Of a DNA stretch of 64,000 nt, positions 26,559-40,200 are shown one piece after another. Below the pieces are notes generated by a model. The model was not told the origin of the DNA and searched no databases. It was given only the letters and a program-made list of their open reading frames with translations. How positions within the stretch are numbered: the stretch's first letter is position 1; every line of letters begins with the position of its first letter. A program made the translations under genes and the position numbers. Source of the DNA: Atopsyche davidsoni (lineage: Eukaryota; Arthropoda; Insecta; Trichoptera; Hydrobiosidae); NCBI GenBank assembly GCA_022113835.1, contig JAILWY010000026.1, positions 2,934,001-2,998,000 of the forward strand, in the 5' to 3' direction.

Positions 26559-29500
26559 GTAAGTCCTCACAGACTACATACAACCGATCTACATTTGCTG
26601 AACTGGGGAAGACGGCTTGTTCGTAGGTTTTGGCAGCCGTCGTTAAGGGTTGATTCGGTTTCTTGGGTGTAGCGCTGCTCGAGGTATATATTCTTCCCCG
26701 TGCCATCTGCCATCATAAGACTGTTCCCAAGCCCAAGTGTATCATGGATATTACAAGAAGATAATAACCCCAAACACCGAAGTCGCCTATGCAGCGCGTG
26801 GAAACAAGATAAAGGCATCGAGGTCTAAGATTGGCCCTCACAATCTCCTGACGCAAACCCAATTGAAAACGTTTGGGCGTTGATCAAACTTAAACTTCTA
26901 AGGGAAAAAACGCTAACTGCCGCCTTATCTCGTGAATATGCAGAAAAAATAGTTGAAAATATGCCTGGAAGATGGCTGGCTATTATGAACAACGGAGGAG
27001 ACTGGACACCTTATTGATAATAAGGCATCTAAATATTTATGATTAACTACGTGTTTTATTATTTTCCGATGCTAGACTTGATTTTTATTATATCTTATGC
27101 TGGTTACGCTCTTTTGTTACATACTGTACATGGTCCCAGACGATATGAAATATGAAACGTACTATAGAATATTTTTCAGCTGCGAAAACTAAATCCACTT
27201 GTTACGTGTATGCGGGTGGTTTTATAACATGTAGGCATTTTGATGACAAATGTTTACAAAAACTGTCAAGTTATGAAGAGACAATCTTTTATATGACCCG
27301 TGATGCCATCACCACACACGGACTCAACAGAAATTACGTGTATATGGATACGTTTATTTTTTTAAATTACACTGTAAACAAGTGGTTTCATTTTCACAAT
27401 TGTCAGGATTGTGATGTACGCTACTTAAACCTGTATAGATAACCTTTAAAGAAAGTTAAATTTTTATTCAATTAAACTTAAATTATATCCGGGGGCACTT
27501 TTAAAACGTGGAACTTTAGGCAGCCAGCGAATGATGGGATTATATAGTAAGTTGCTCCAGTGAATATCACGAAACGCTGCGGGGACGGAGGATATCGCTT
27601 TGAGAGAGGATCCGGGGGCTGGCTGCGGTATTGTCAGGAACCCTCGCTTCCGGGTCGCGTAACTCACCGCCGGCGCCGCCCCGCCTCCCCTGGAGCGCCC
27701 CGCCGCCCCCATAGCGCCCCGCCACCCCATGGAGCACCCCACCACCCCTGGAGCGCCTCGCCTCCCACGCGCGAGCACACCCCGCGCTAAGCCGCAGATA
27801 ATTCATATTTTATTTAGTATCACTTCCAAAAAAAAAAAAAAAAAACCCTCTCGGCAAGAACTTTTCCCGTTCTCTGGCATTGGTTTTCCCGGTAGAATTC
27901 TTTGCTACGTTAAAAATCTGAATTTAACAAAAGCTGTTCGCGTCTTGTGATATTTTCTTTTTCTTTTTCAAGTTTGTAAATCTACAGTTATTATTGCTTC
28001 TAAATGTCGTATTGTTTTTTTTATCTATCAACACTGTAATATCTTAAGGCTATAATTAAATTTGTAGATACAGAGAGACCTTATTTGCAATTAAATCGTT
28101 ATTTAAATATTTTTGCGCCAATTGTACGTTTTTTTTATCCCAAACGAGTCCCCGTTTTTTTAAATAAATAATTTATAATGAATTTAATTAACCGACACTC
28201 ATATACTTTTACATGAATGTATAAAAAGTGTTTGGTATAACTAAAAAATCAAGGTGCTATTTTTCTTTCAGTCAATGAATGTCATTAATTTAGAGAAACC
28301 CGCTAAACGTTTTTCAAATGTAATTGAATCATGTCAAGAGTTAATCCATGAAATTGTCTTGAAATTCTAAACTAATTTTCAGCTTTAAATTTCTAACCTT
28401 AGATTATACTTATAATAGTAAATTGAGTCAAAAAATAATAATATTTTCAATAAAATACTTCAGTGATTTTTTCACATGTTAATTTTTATTGGTGACCGTC
28501 ACTCACGTATTTTACTCAAAATATTAAAATGGAATTCCACCACAAGAATATTACTTTATATTTTTTCCGTATATCGGGAGGCTCCGAAATCAATTATAAC
28601 CGTAGATATATCGTTTCCAGTAATTCAGTCAGATAATATTGAATATTAAGCTCGTAATAAATAAAGTTCGTTTGTTTGACAAAGTGCTTTGGCTGATTTT
28701 CAAACAAAAACGCCGGAGGCCCGCAGGAAATTTCATAACGATTTTCGCATCGGCGTCAGATGAAGTCGCTCGGCGGCGTGTTTCGGCTTTTTTATCGCCC
28801 GCTGTAAATTTGGCTTCAGTTTCCCCCGCCATTGCGGCTGTGCAATATTTTATAATTTATTGCTTCATTAAGTTGACTTTTATCAGCTGCTAATTTATTA
28901 GCTGTTTCCTTAATTAAAGTCTTTAAATTCTATATGGCTGTCATTAATTAGTGAATTCTTATTGACTCACCGCTAGAAAATCAATCAACTCGATTTGAAA
29001 AAGATGCGCATATGTACTATGTCAGGTTTTGAAAGTATGAACGTGTTTACTGTTAAACTCATATAGTACATTTACATTCATGTTTTTCATTTCTTAAAGA
29101 AATAGCTAACGTGTTAAAGTCATCTTCATCATGTTCGAAAAAAATCACAAATAAAAACTAATTTACTCGTAATGAAGTGTTTGCAGTGGGTTTTAGCGAT
29201 GTGTGGAAAAAAGATGAAATCATTTCATAAATGCTTGCTCTATTTGCATTTTTTGGTGGTCTATATATATATTTTTTATTATATTGAAAGGTCCATCAAA
29301 AGCATCGGGATATGTATCCTGGAACTGTTGGCCTCCATCCTGGCGGCTCCCATTGCCCGCAGGCTATATAGCTCAGCACCCGGCGATCGTGGACCGGCCC
29401 GTTAGTCCGGGGCGAAAGCTGGGAGAGAAACTCAATTAGCCCGTAGCACGTTGACACACGTCTAATTGAGTGGAGATAGATACATCAGAATATTTATATC

Positions 29501-31190
29501 AGATATGGGTTGAATGTTCGCACTCAGTGAAACTTTTGTAGGAAAGCTGATGAGCACGGTTCCTTGTGGTATTAGTAACTGCGTTATTTAATGTTTTCTC
29601 TTCCGTCGTATTTTATTTTTAAAAACTAAGATATTGCATTTTGAATTATTTTAGTGTTTAAATATAAACACAAATAAAAATTCACGTAAAATATGCTTTT
29701 ATAAAATATTATTATGTTAAATGAAATATAATCGGGCATAGTTAAATGTCGCCATAATATTAAAAATATATATCAGTACATATTCTTATATTGAATAACG
29801 CAAGGAATATTTGGTAAAATGCCTTTCTTTTTTATGAGTACAAATTGTGTCAAAGTTGTTAAAAGTTTATTGCCATGAAATTTTGAGCATATTATAAATA
29901 AATTTGATTTTTTTTATTGTATGCAAATCAAACATATTGATACACAAAAATTTCTTAAAATTTTCAATAATTAGTCCTGTTTTCGTTTCTTGTTTATTAA
30001 GTGTGTTTTTTTCTAATATTATTTCTTTATTTTATAATTTTTTTGACGTTTTCTGTTAATCTTTAGTGACTATTTCATATAACCGTATTAAATTTAATTT
30101 CAGCGATTTCCTAATTAGCATTGAATTGTAATTAATATAAATAACTCACCCTTTTCGTGATTTAGTTAAATTCATCGCTAAAATTTACTATCTGAACAAT
30201 ATTTAATTTATTATTATGTATAATTTATTGCGAAGTTAAATTAGTTATAAATCACTTTTACTTTTCACCAGTATTCGGGGGAGTATACCAGGTGTGATTT
30301 AGGTAGTTTACTGACTTTTAGAGTAATAAATCACTTACTACTACTCATCGCTGCAGTACTCATATTAAAAGGAGATATGGTACAAATCGTTAGAAATCTC
30401 TTAAACTAGACCTCTTTCACATGAGGACACATCATAACGGGTTTGTACTGAAGCAGCCTGATTCATTTAATTGTTGTATCTCGACTCGAGAGTAAAACTT
30501 GCAATTTCATGGTTCTGTGATATAATTACCGTATGCGTATTGTTTTAAAAAAAAATAACATTTCTTTTTTGACACTTTCTCACTAAGTACATTATTATTT
30601 TGTTCCAACGCGTGTTTTTGTCGAGCAAAAAATGCATTCGCTTGAAAACTTGCGCTTGTCCCGTGGATTGTACCCTTTTTTTGTTTAGAGAAATCTGAAA
30701 CGAAACTGTAAACACAATAGTTCCTCTTTTGTCCCTTCACAATGCAAACAATGCTAATTCGTTGTAATAGCGTAATAAGGCAACTTTCTTATAATGTTGA
30801 GTGTCGATTTTTATATGAGGCAGCTTTCGTTGGCTTGGTGGTCCAGCTCTGGAGTTGCTTGCAGCGGATTTTCACTGCCTTTTGAAAGCGAGAGCTTTCT
30901 GCCGTTTCTCCGGGACTAGTGCTCTGCCTAACGCTCGCGAACTAACAGGTTCTCGGTTCGCCGTTCCCGTTGCAGTAGGGTTGCCATGTGCGGCATGCAA
31001 AACCATTCTGCCATTAAGTCTCGAAAGGGCAGAGCATTTTACAGACTACATTTTTTTGTTGTTGATAAAGATGTGGTTTAAGGCTGGATAGGTAGTGGAT
31101 AAGGCTTAAGATGCCTAAAAAATAATTCAATCATTGGATAGCGAATCTTGAAACTTTATTGTGTAAATAAGTTCCAATTAGAAAAGTTTT

Positions 31191-31279
<89 letters not shown>

Positions 31280-34200
31280 TATATGGATACATATATACCC
31301 TGTAAAGGCCACATTTTGCTTTGGCCAATAACGGAGGCCACTTGATTGATGTTGTATTCAAAAACTAATACAAATAAATTGTAAAGGGCCAAATTAAATA
31401 AAAATACCGGTTGCTTTTTTTTAATAGTTATTTATTATTCACACACCGACATAAAATATGGCGCACCCTATATATAGTGTGGATAAAGAAGGTCGAAATA
31501 TGAACAAGAAGGAAACTCAGCACGGTTGCTTTTGCTTTGACGTATAGCATAATATTTTTTGCAGCTCGCGTGGTCACCCTACACTGCACCGGCGGAGTGA
31601 CTCAGTCGGCACAGTTTCACTTTCCTTCGTGAGTGCGCGCGGCCTGTGATATCACCCGACCATAAGCTACATTTTTAATTGATGCAAAACCAATTCTTCG
31701 CGCGGGGGCGTCGCCTTTGGCCGCGGACGCCCCTTGGAAGGAGATGGGTCGCTCGGATCGCTCGTTTTTACTTTCTATTCGATTCCGTCAAATCACCCAC
31801 TTGCATGATTTTTAACTTATTTATACGCAGTGTCGCCATGATTTACGGATCGTTAAAAACATTCTTAAATTATATTAATGCATTTCTGTTTGACACTTCT
31901 CATTTTTTTTTAAAATTAACCTTTCTACAGTAATAAATTATATCCTTGTGATTTATTGCTTAGTGAAGATTATGCTTTATTGGATCATAAATTTCTGTCT
32001 TCATAATGTGTCCCACACTCACTATGTTACATCCATACCGAGATGGCTTATTAAAGGTATAATAGAATTTACTAGAACTCAAATTCATATTTTTACACTT
32101 AAACGTATGATCAACCACCTCAAAGTTATGCAGATCTATACTATGCCGTATAATTTATTATTCTGAATTCATTTATTAATTTTCTCTAGAATAAAAACGG
32201 ACTTGCTGTGCCGCTAATGTCACGACACGCATTGTCTTTGAGATATAACGAATCTCCTTAATTTTTATTGCATTGAACCGAATAATATAAAGCAATGGAC
32301 ATACTGTTTAAAAAAATATTTGTATTATAATATTAAAAGTTATTTTCTGATATGGATCAAAGCATTCAATACAAAAATAAGACAAATTAAATAGCTGTAC
32401 GTAACTGATCTGTAGAAATATCTAAGAGATAGATAAGGAACATTGGTGAATTGAAAAGTACAATCAATTTAAGAATGCATTGGCTTAAATTCAATCGTGC
32501 TGACATGTTGATCTTTGAATTAATACTTGATCGATCGATCGTTAAAGTAAAAATATATTTTTATTATAAATTAACTTAAGGTTTTCGTACAATATGTTGC
32601 ATAATAATCGTGTTTATTATTTTTCAATTTATTTCAACGAGTATTGCGTTAATAATATTTTATAGAATGTCCCAAAGGAAAGTTAGAATACGACTCTTTT
32701 TAATTAATAAACTTTTTTTGTTATGTAATTTGACGTTTATGATGTAGAACACGACTAGGAAAACTATTGTTCAATACGGAAAGTCTATTTTTACGGTTAT
32801 TTATAAGACTTTGATGCGTCTTATTAGGTTTAAGGCACGATCAAATTAGTGTGGTAATGAGGAGCATGTTTCGAGATTTAAACACTATGCAATATGGAAA
32901 CTTTTTCATATGAATTTGTCATGTTAACGCTTATCAAAAAAAAGCCTAATTTTCTGGGCATATCCACGTTTATTATAAAACAAATACTCTTCAGATCTAT
33001 ATGACTCGCTCACCGCTTCGTGGAGCTCTTCTATTTGCAATGTGCCCGTCTACCTCATTTCTCATTTCACGACACCCGTCATGCGTCGTCTTTTACAGTT
33101 CACTCGTCTCAGTCGTCCCGGCGGTGGAGACAATGGCCGGCGCATTGTCTCGCCACTTTTATTTTCATTTCCTACGGGCCGCCGTGTCGCACTCGCTACG
33201 GCGCACACTGCTGCAGATGACCCTTTTAACTGGCAATAAATTGAAAAAAAAAAATTTTTCATTTCGATTTGAACGTATTTAATTTTTAGGGTAGTCTCGC
33301 ATTATAAATATATTTTTCAAAAGTGAAAATCTTGTGTTGTGGTTTTAAGCTAACGCAAGAGCTTATTTTTATATATAATATATCTTAAGTATTTATGTAT
33401 GATATGTACTATTTAAATTATAAATAAAACATATTCAATAACACTGTTTTTAAAGGTTACCATTTAAAAATACTAAAAAAATTAATACAATTTATCCGAT
33501 CTATGATTTAATGCCAGAGAAATGGGTCATCCGCAATACTGTGCGGCGGCCGCGCGACATTGTCCAATAAACTTTCGCTTGTTCACTTTACTTATTTTCT
33601 TCTGATTGCTCTTTACTGTGACATTATATCTGATATTGTTTGTAATGAATATCGTTTCTTTTGTTCATCGGCAAGTAAATAATGACCGGAAATTATCTAG
33701 CTAGAAAAACCTCTACTAAATGTATGATTTTTTTATCTTTAGCATACAGAGTATTTTTATTTCTTTATAAATATTTATATATATTAATTGAAAAATCATG
33801 CTTATCTTTTATTTCGTGCGCTCCTTTACGTGAAAGGGAAATAAGTCCTTTATCACCTAAGCACAAAGGGTCTGTCCTAACTTTTGGCAGCTGGCCAACG
33901 TGGTCAAGCTGTGAGTTCCGGTCAGTAAAACCATGACTTAGTTTATTCCACATTATTAACGGGAATAGTCGGAAAAGGTTATTATTCTCCGTGATTTCTC
34001 TTTGAGCTATTTTAGTTACAATTAAATCTTCCGGCTATAGCGAGAACTTTCGTGGGATTGTTGCGACATATTTGAATGTCTCGCCTAGTCGGCGCGCCAG
34101 TCCCGGCTAGAGTATGGTAGTAGAGGTATGCTACTAAAAAAGGGTCACCCTTTTAAAATAAAACTATACAAGTATGAAGAAAAAATCCAGTAAAATTTAT

Positions 34201-37200
34201 AATAATTTGTTGTATATGCTTAAGCCTTAAATTTAGTACTGCCATACGTATTTGTGTAATAAAAAAAAATGAAAAATACTTATCGAACTCACTACTAACT
34301 TTATGTGTAAATAATTGAATACAAAAATAGAAAAGACTAGAAATTCAATAATTAACGTCTAAAAAATATTTTATTACCACAAAAACAAAAAAAAAACAAT
34401 TATAATTGTTTACAATTACTAAGTGTACTTATTTAACTATTTATACTAGTTTTATTTATCACACGAGACGTACACAACTCTTAATAAGGATAAGGATAGA
34501 TTTTGAAGGTAGATGTATACTATAAAATAAGGTCACCGTAGTCTAAAACCCTCCAGTGGCGTGCGTGGCGGACATAACTCAGTAGACGTGACGAGTTTTC
34601 CGACTTTTTGGAAAATTCCGTCCCCTTCCTCCGTGCATTCCGGACGTCAATAAAATTTTTAACGTTTCGAATAACAATATACTATGAATATTTTTGCAGT
34701 TTCGCGAAAAATTAAAGTCTAGCTGTTTCACCAAATTGCTATTAAAATAACAATAGATTATTATTCTTGGGTTAATTAAATTTCTTTGTTATTTCTCCAG
34801 AAGTAGAATGCTACCTTGGTAACTGAAAAAAGACCTTGATCCACACGTTTACAACGAGAGTTGCACTTGAATGTTTCCAAACGAATCCTAATTTCATCGC
34901 ATTTTTATTTGCTCGACTGTGGTTGCATTTACTTGCCCCACTTTATTTCACTGTAAAAAAAAGTAAGTTCTCTGAAACTGTTGCACCTGGCACTAATTGG
35001 AACCCAGTTAATTAAGCCTGTTGCACTTAGAGTTGCGTTGCATTAACAACCAACCCATAATTAGTTTGTGCAGTTGCAATAACGGCTGTTTTACTTGCCT
35101 TTTATGATAAATATGAAAGTTCTTTATGTTTATCGTTAGATTTATTTTACAATCAACGCCAACGGAAACGAAATAAAATGTATCTATATTTCATAAAAAT
35201 CGATGAACATCTGCTATTAGTAAGCATCCATGGGTGGTATTTCTTGCTATAGCCATCCATTCGTTTATGTATATATATGTTTTATACATATATATAATTA
35301 AGTATTTTTACACTGTTACGACAATACACAATGTGGCCAAGGATTGTAATTAACAAGTTTCCGTCAAGTGGGACGTATTTTTACATCTACAACACAGCGT
35401 TGTATTATGTCCGCTAGATATAAGTGGAAACCGTAGCTTTAGCATGAGAACTCCACTCATCAATGCAGTGATGAAACAACCGTTTAAAATGGCAGCTGTA
35501 TTTGTTTGTCTAATTTCACGATTATTAGACATTTTAATTGCAGGCATTTCACATCAAGTATATGTTATTACGGTTTCTTACAGACTAGTTACATTCGCGG
35601 CCCCGATATTTAAATTTGCTTCAAAGGTTACATTATCGATTTGATCTGTCAATATAAAAATCAGAATCGCTCCTAATAACTGTGGTTTTGGAAAAAACAT
35701 CGAATTTCCCACGACACTGCGCTTATTTATATATAATATATTAAAATTGTGTTTAATTGTAAGATATTATAGTATAAGTTTAGTTTTAACGGTGTGATTT
35801 TTTTTCTAGTGGCTTCAGCGTGAGCGTGTGCGGCAGACAGCATATTTTCAAGCCGGTATCCGTTCAGGCTATGTGGTAAGTTGCACTTGCATTTTTTTTT
35901 TCAATATAAATAGTTTTCTACATGTATCATGTTGTATCATTAAATCATTTTCATTTTAAAAATAAATAAAATATGTTTATATTTAGTTTTTTCTGTTCAT
36001 TTACAGATTTTTTAATTTTCCGGAAATCGTGGGGTTTTTGTGAATCCATTTTTTATGTAAATTTTAGACAACTCCAATTCATATTATTGTTTTTTTTTAT
36101 TTTTCAATTATTCAACCCAAAAAACCTACCGAATAATAGGTGTTTTATATTTCCTATTAATTGCTTGAATCGTCATTGATGAATTGCAGACTGTTAAACT
36201 GAGAGTAGTTAAAAAGATATTGAATAATAATTATTTATAAACATTAATTTTATGCTCTGCGCGATTTTTAAGTTAAAAAAATAGATTATTTTATTCTGAT
36301 ATATGTTGAATTTTATATTATAGTTCTAGACGCCCTAAAAATCAGTAACCTTAAAATAGAGGCTTATTGTAGAGCTTTGATACATATTTTATTTGAATAA
36401 TAATATAGTTTTTCTTTTACAATACAGTAATCAAAAATGTAATTCGTTCATGCAATTAGATATAAAAAGAAATCAATTTCAGATGCAAAACTCTCCAACA
36501 TTTTAATATACAGCAGACCGCAAATCTTCACGACCGAATCATCTTCCGGGATGGAAACTATTACTTTTTTAGGCGAACGCAATATGCAAGCAATATCAAT
36601 ACACACACATTACCATTATTTACCTACAGTGCTTTAATGCTATCGCTCATCTAACCGCAGAGCCTCCCGCACTAGAGATTCATGAAATCAGTCAGCCCGG
36701 CGCGAGCTTTGCCGGGCTGCCCGATAGAAAGCTCGTAGAAAGCTCGTTTTGAAATCACAACACACAACCGTAGGCCACGAACGGGACATGAAAGTGACTC
36801 TTACACATATTGCGAATGTATTAGCTGTAATAATGATACAATGGGCATGGCAATCGCGGATGAGGTTGTCGTTAACTAAATTTGATTTTCGATCAGCACA
36901 CACGGAATTACTTATTTCCGTGTTCAATTTTGTTAGAAACCCGTGTCTCTTGTTGATAAGAGGATCGCCAGGGCAGTGTTTCCTATGTCTCGCAGGGTGT
37001 GCTGCGGAGCGACTTCTCCCCACAGTGCACAGTGGGGACGCCGGCCGTATAAGGACGCTCGGTGGGCCATACAAGGAGTGCCACGGCCAGTGAGGCCCTT
37101 TAATCTTACACTCAATTAAACGCGGAGATGTCCCGCGAAGTGCCACCGATTAATTAATAGCTGTCGAGGAAATATTGCTACGCAGGCGTTGCACTCAATT

Positions 37201-40200
37201 CGAGTTTATTTCACCCTGATTTTGTAAGCACAGTGATTAAAGGCTTTCGAATCGTGTGAGGGACACAGGATAAAGGCACTATTAAATTTTTGATAATCGA
37301 AAATCTGTCACTAAAACATTAATATTTATATATAATAAATAGAATAAAAATAAATAAATAGACGTATTTTTTTTGTAATTAAGTTTGTTTGTTTTTACGT
37401 ACTCTTTAATTAACAATAAAGTATATTGTAATTGCAGTAATTTATGGAAAAATTTCTCTGTAAAAATGATATTGGAATGGATATATCATTACTTTGAAAC
37501 GCCGCTTTTTATTGGGTGCGGTGTTTAATTGATGTGTCATACAGGAACATGTCTATCTAAGAAAAAACCACGCCTGCCATTGTACGCATTGCTTGCATCC
37601 TGTTTCACTATACCGGTGCCTATAGCCATATTATTTTTCTTTTGTGAATTCTCATAATGTAAACAAATGGTTTTCTTATTAAGTAGTGTTTATTTTCAGC
37701 TAGAAAATTGGCACCTCACACCGTCAATAGATATATTAATACATAACCTGTTTCCTACATTGATATAATATAATTAGTAGCCCGTATCAGGAATGCACGG
37801 AATGTGACAGGTGAGCCAGATAGTACTTCAGCCACCCTGACGTATTGAAATACTAAAATATATTGTCTTCTTGAATCATCGGCATGTCTTTGCCAATAGT
37901 ATTCTATTTATATAAACTTATATATATAACTTCTGACAACTTCCGTTTTTTATTAGCTACTTGTACCAAAAATCTGTCAAATGTGAGAGGTGAGCCAGAC
38001 AATAGATCAAATCTTAGGAATGATTGACTAGTTACACTCCAGAGTGACTAAGCCACCCAGTACATTGCCAGTAGTCTAGATTACCTTTACTCGATTACAT
38101 CAGATCCGGTCGCTGCTTGTTAATATATATCGGGAAAACATAAGATAAATCAGATGAATCACCGGATAAAACCAATCTAACAGTCGATTATAACATTTAA
38201 GTTATTTCAATGTATTGAGACAATACGTTTAATAGTTGCATTACACACAAGTCGCTCAATAAACGGAGAAGTTTTAAAAGTTCAAATTTGATGGCTATTT
38301 TAGAATGGTGAGTGAATATTTTTATGCCACTGGGAATAAATGATTATGGGGTTTGGAATACAAATAGATCGATTCATCACATCGTTCTCAACAAAACGTG
38401 GAAGGTGGAGACTTGTCTAACTGGAAATATACAAAAACCTAACAATTAAACAACACAAATAAATAATAGTGCTCAGAAAATGATTGCTATGAACTTGATA
38501 TAAAGAAGGCTGCGAATCGTTATACGCATATGAGACAAGTGATAAAATCCAGGACGTTAAGGCTGCGTTATTAGGTTATATGATTGCATGGTTTTATGTG
38601 CAACATGTCTAACGAGTGCCGCATGATGGCTGCAATTACACATTTTTGTAATCAAATCTGACCACTAGGCGGCTTTGATTGAACTGCCCGGTGTTCGGCC
38701 GTGATTCGCGCTTTGTTTTACTACCTGTAATAACCACTCGGGCATTTCAGCATATTAATTATTATATTACTGTAGTGGCCTGCTGCTGATTGTGTTCGAC
38801 ACGAAACACCACCTGAGTTTAAACCAGCTTACCCAGAACCACAAACATCGCCTTGTCAACTGAGGCATGTAAACTAAATGTGATTCGATGATTTTGTGGT
38901 TTCTCGGGTGTTGAGCTGTCTAATGTTTTCGGTCTCAGTTCGAGCGCCGGAGGACAAAAAAAAAACAACATTTTCAAATAACAACGGTTTCCAAACCTAC
39001 GAACATACCAAATTAAATGTTAAATCACAGTTGACTTTTGTGCTATTTTACTCGGTCTTAAGTAACTTCCAATTACATATTTTCTATAAAACTAAATTTT
39101 AAAATAAAGTGCTTTCCGAAAATAAACTACATGGGAGTTAAATACAGCATATATTTTTCAATTAATATATACTTAATCGTTATTTGTGTGGGAAATGACT
39201 TTGAAAACAATATTATGTCATGTCACAGGATTTTAAAGCTCTCTGAAGTATAATTTTCCCGTCTCCGCTGCCACAAGTTTATTTCGTGCTGATAATAATT
39301 CTCTTATCTCGAAGCTTTTTGCAAAGTTTGTTGCAAACTCCTCGGAAAGTCATTTGACAAAAGCTGTCGGTTGTTTGTTTTTTTTTTGAAGACCTGAGAA
39401 TAATCTACGAAGAAAAGCCACTACTTATAATTATTTTCTGTGCTGTAAGTTTTTCAATTTAATTAATTAGATTTATTTTAAAAAATATATATTAATCATT
39501 GTTTATTGTAGAATAAAAATGTTTTTCTTATTATAGTTGCTAAAACTCAGGATATTCATTATTATATTACTGAATTTACATTTTTATTTTTGGTTTGATT
39601 CGAAGTACTCATATAATGCATAGAATACAAAACATGATTACTGAAACTAATCCAACTTATCAGATCAAAATAATTATCATGACGCGTGAATTTGTTTTTT
39701 TTTTATGTTTGAATTAATCAGCCATGACATTCAAAATTCATTTATTCCTGGGATTTCGTGAAGTACGTAAGTTGCTAAATTTTCCCAGTATGACTGAAAA
39801 TGCACCTGTGAATCAGCGCTCACCTGCGGGTCGTTCGTTTCATGTTTTCATAATTTCTCAAATGCTCCAGGCGCGTGTGATGCTGGAGGACTATCGCTTA
39901 TTGCGTTGCGATAAGCTCCTGGTCGTCGGTGTCATCCTCCGTTTCCACGAAGTCACCTGCGCTACTGCAATATTTATTTTAAATTATACACACACCATAA
40001 ATAATGGAGATAAGCATGTGGGGTACACACAGCGTGACACAGCAGTCTTGCATTCTAATACATTTCATTAATGTAACCCCAAAAGGGAAGATATAATTTT
40101 ACTTTTGAATAATAGTCTTAAGTTGTATTAACATAGTAATTAAAGTTGTTTTAATTGGATGTGTTGACCGGCCTCGTTGTGTGATTTTTGTTATTATTTG

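Larger units (their letters stand above)
26559..35809 (+). other. slingshot intron between exons a and b
   Basis: 9251 nt, GT..AG. It holds the Tc1-like relic (26700-27129), the GC-rich minisatellite island with a minus-strand spliceable frame (27464-27806), the AT microsatellite at 31193, and GC-richer islands at about 28690-28840, 29320-29470, 30840-31030, 31570-31780 and 33000-33220 that could be regulatory. No other gene is seen. Confidence 0.85.

Noticed and set aside
29355..29420. ggctatatagctcag resembling a tRNA D-arm region
   Set aside because: No anticodon stem, T-arm with GGTTCGA-type sequence or acceptor pairing follows; it does not fold as a tRNA.
36688..37146. 152-codon minus-strand frame and the overlapping 114-codon plus-strand frame
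   Set aside because: Opposite-strand overlap in a GC-richer intronic island, no motif, no splice sites in support.
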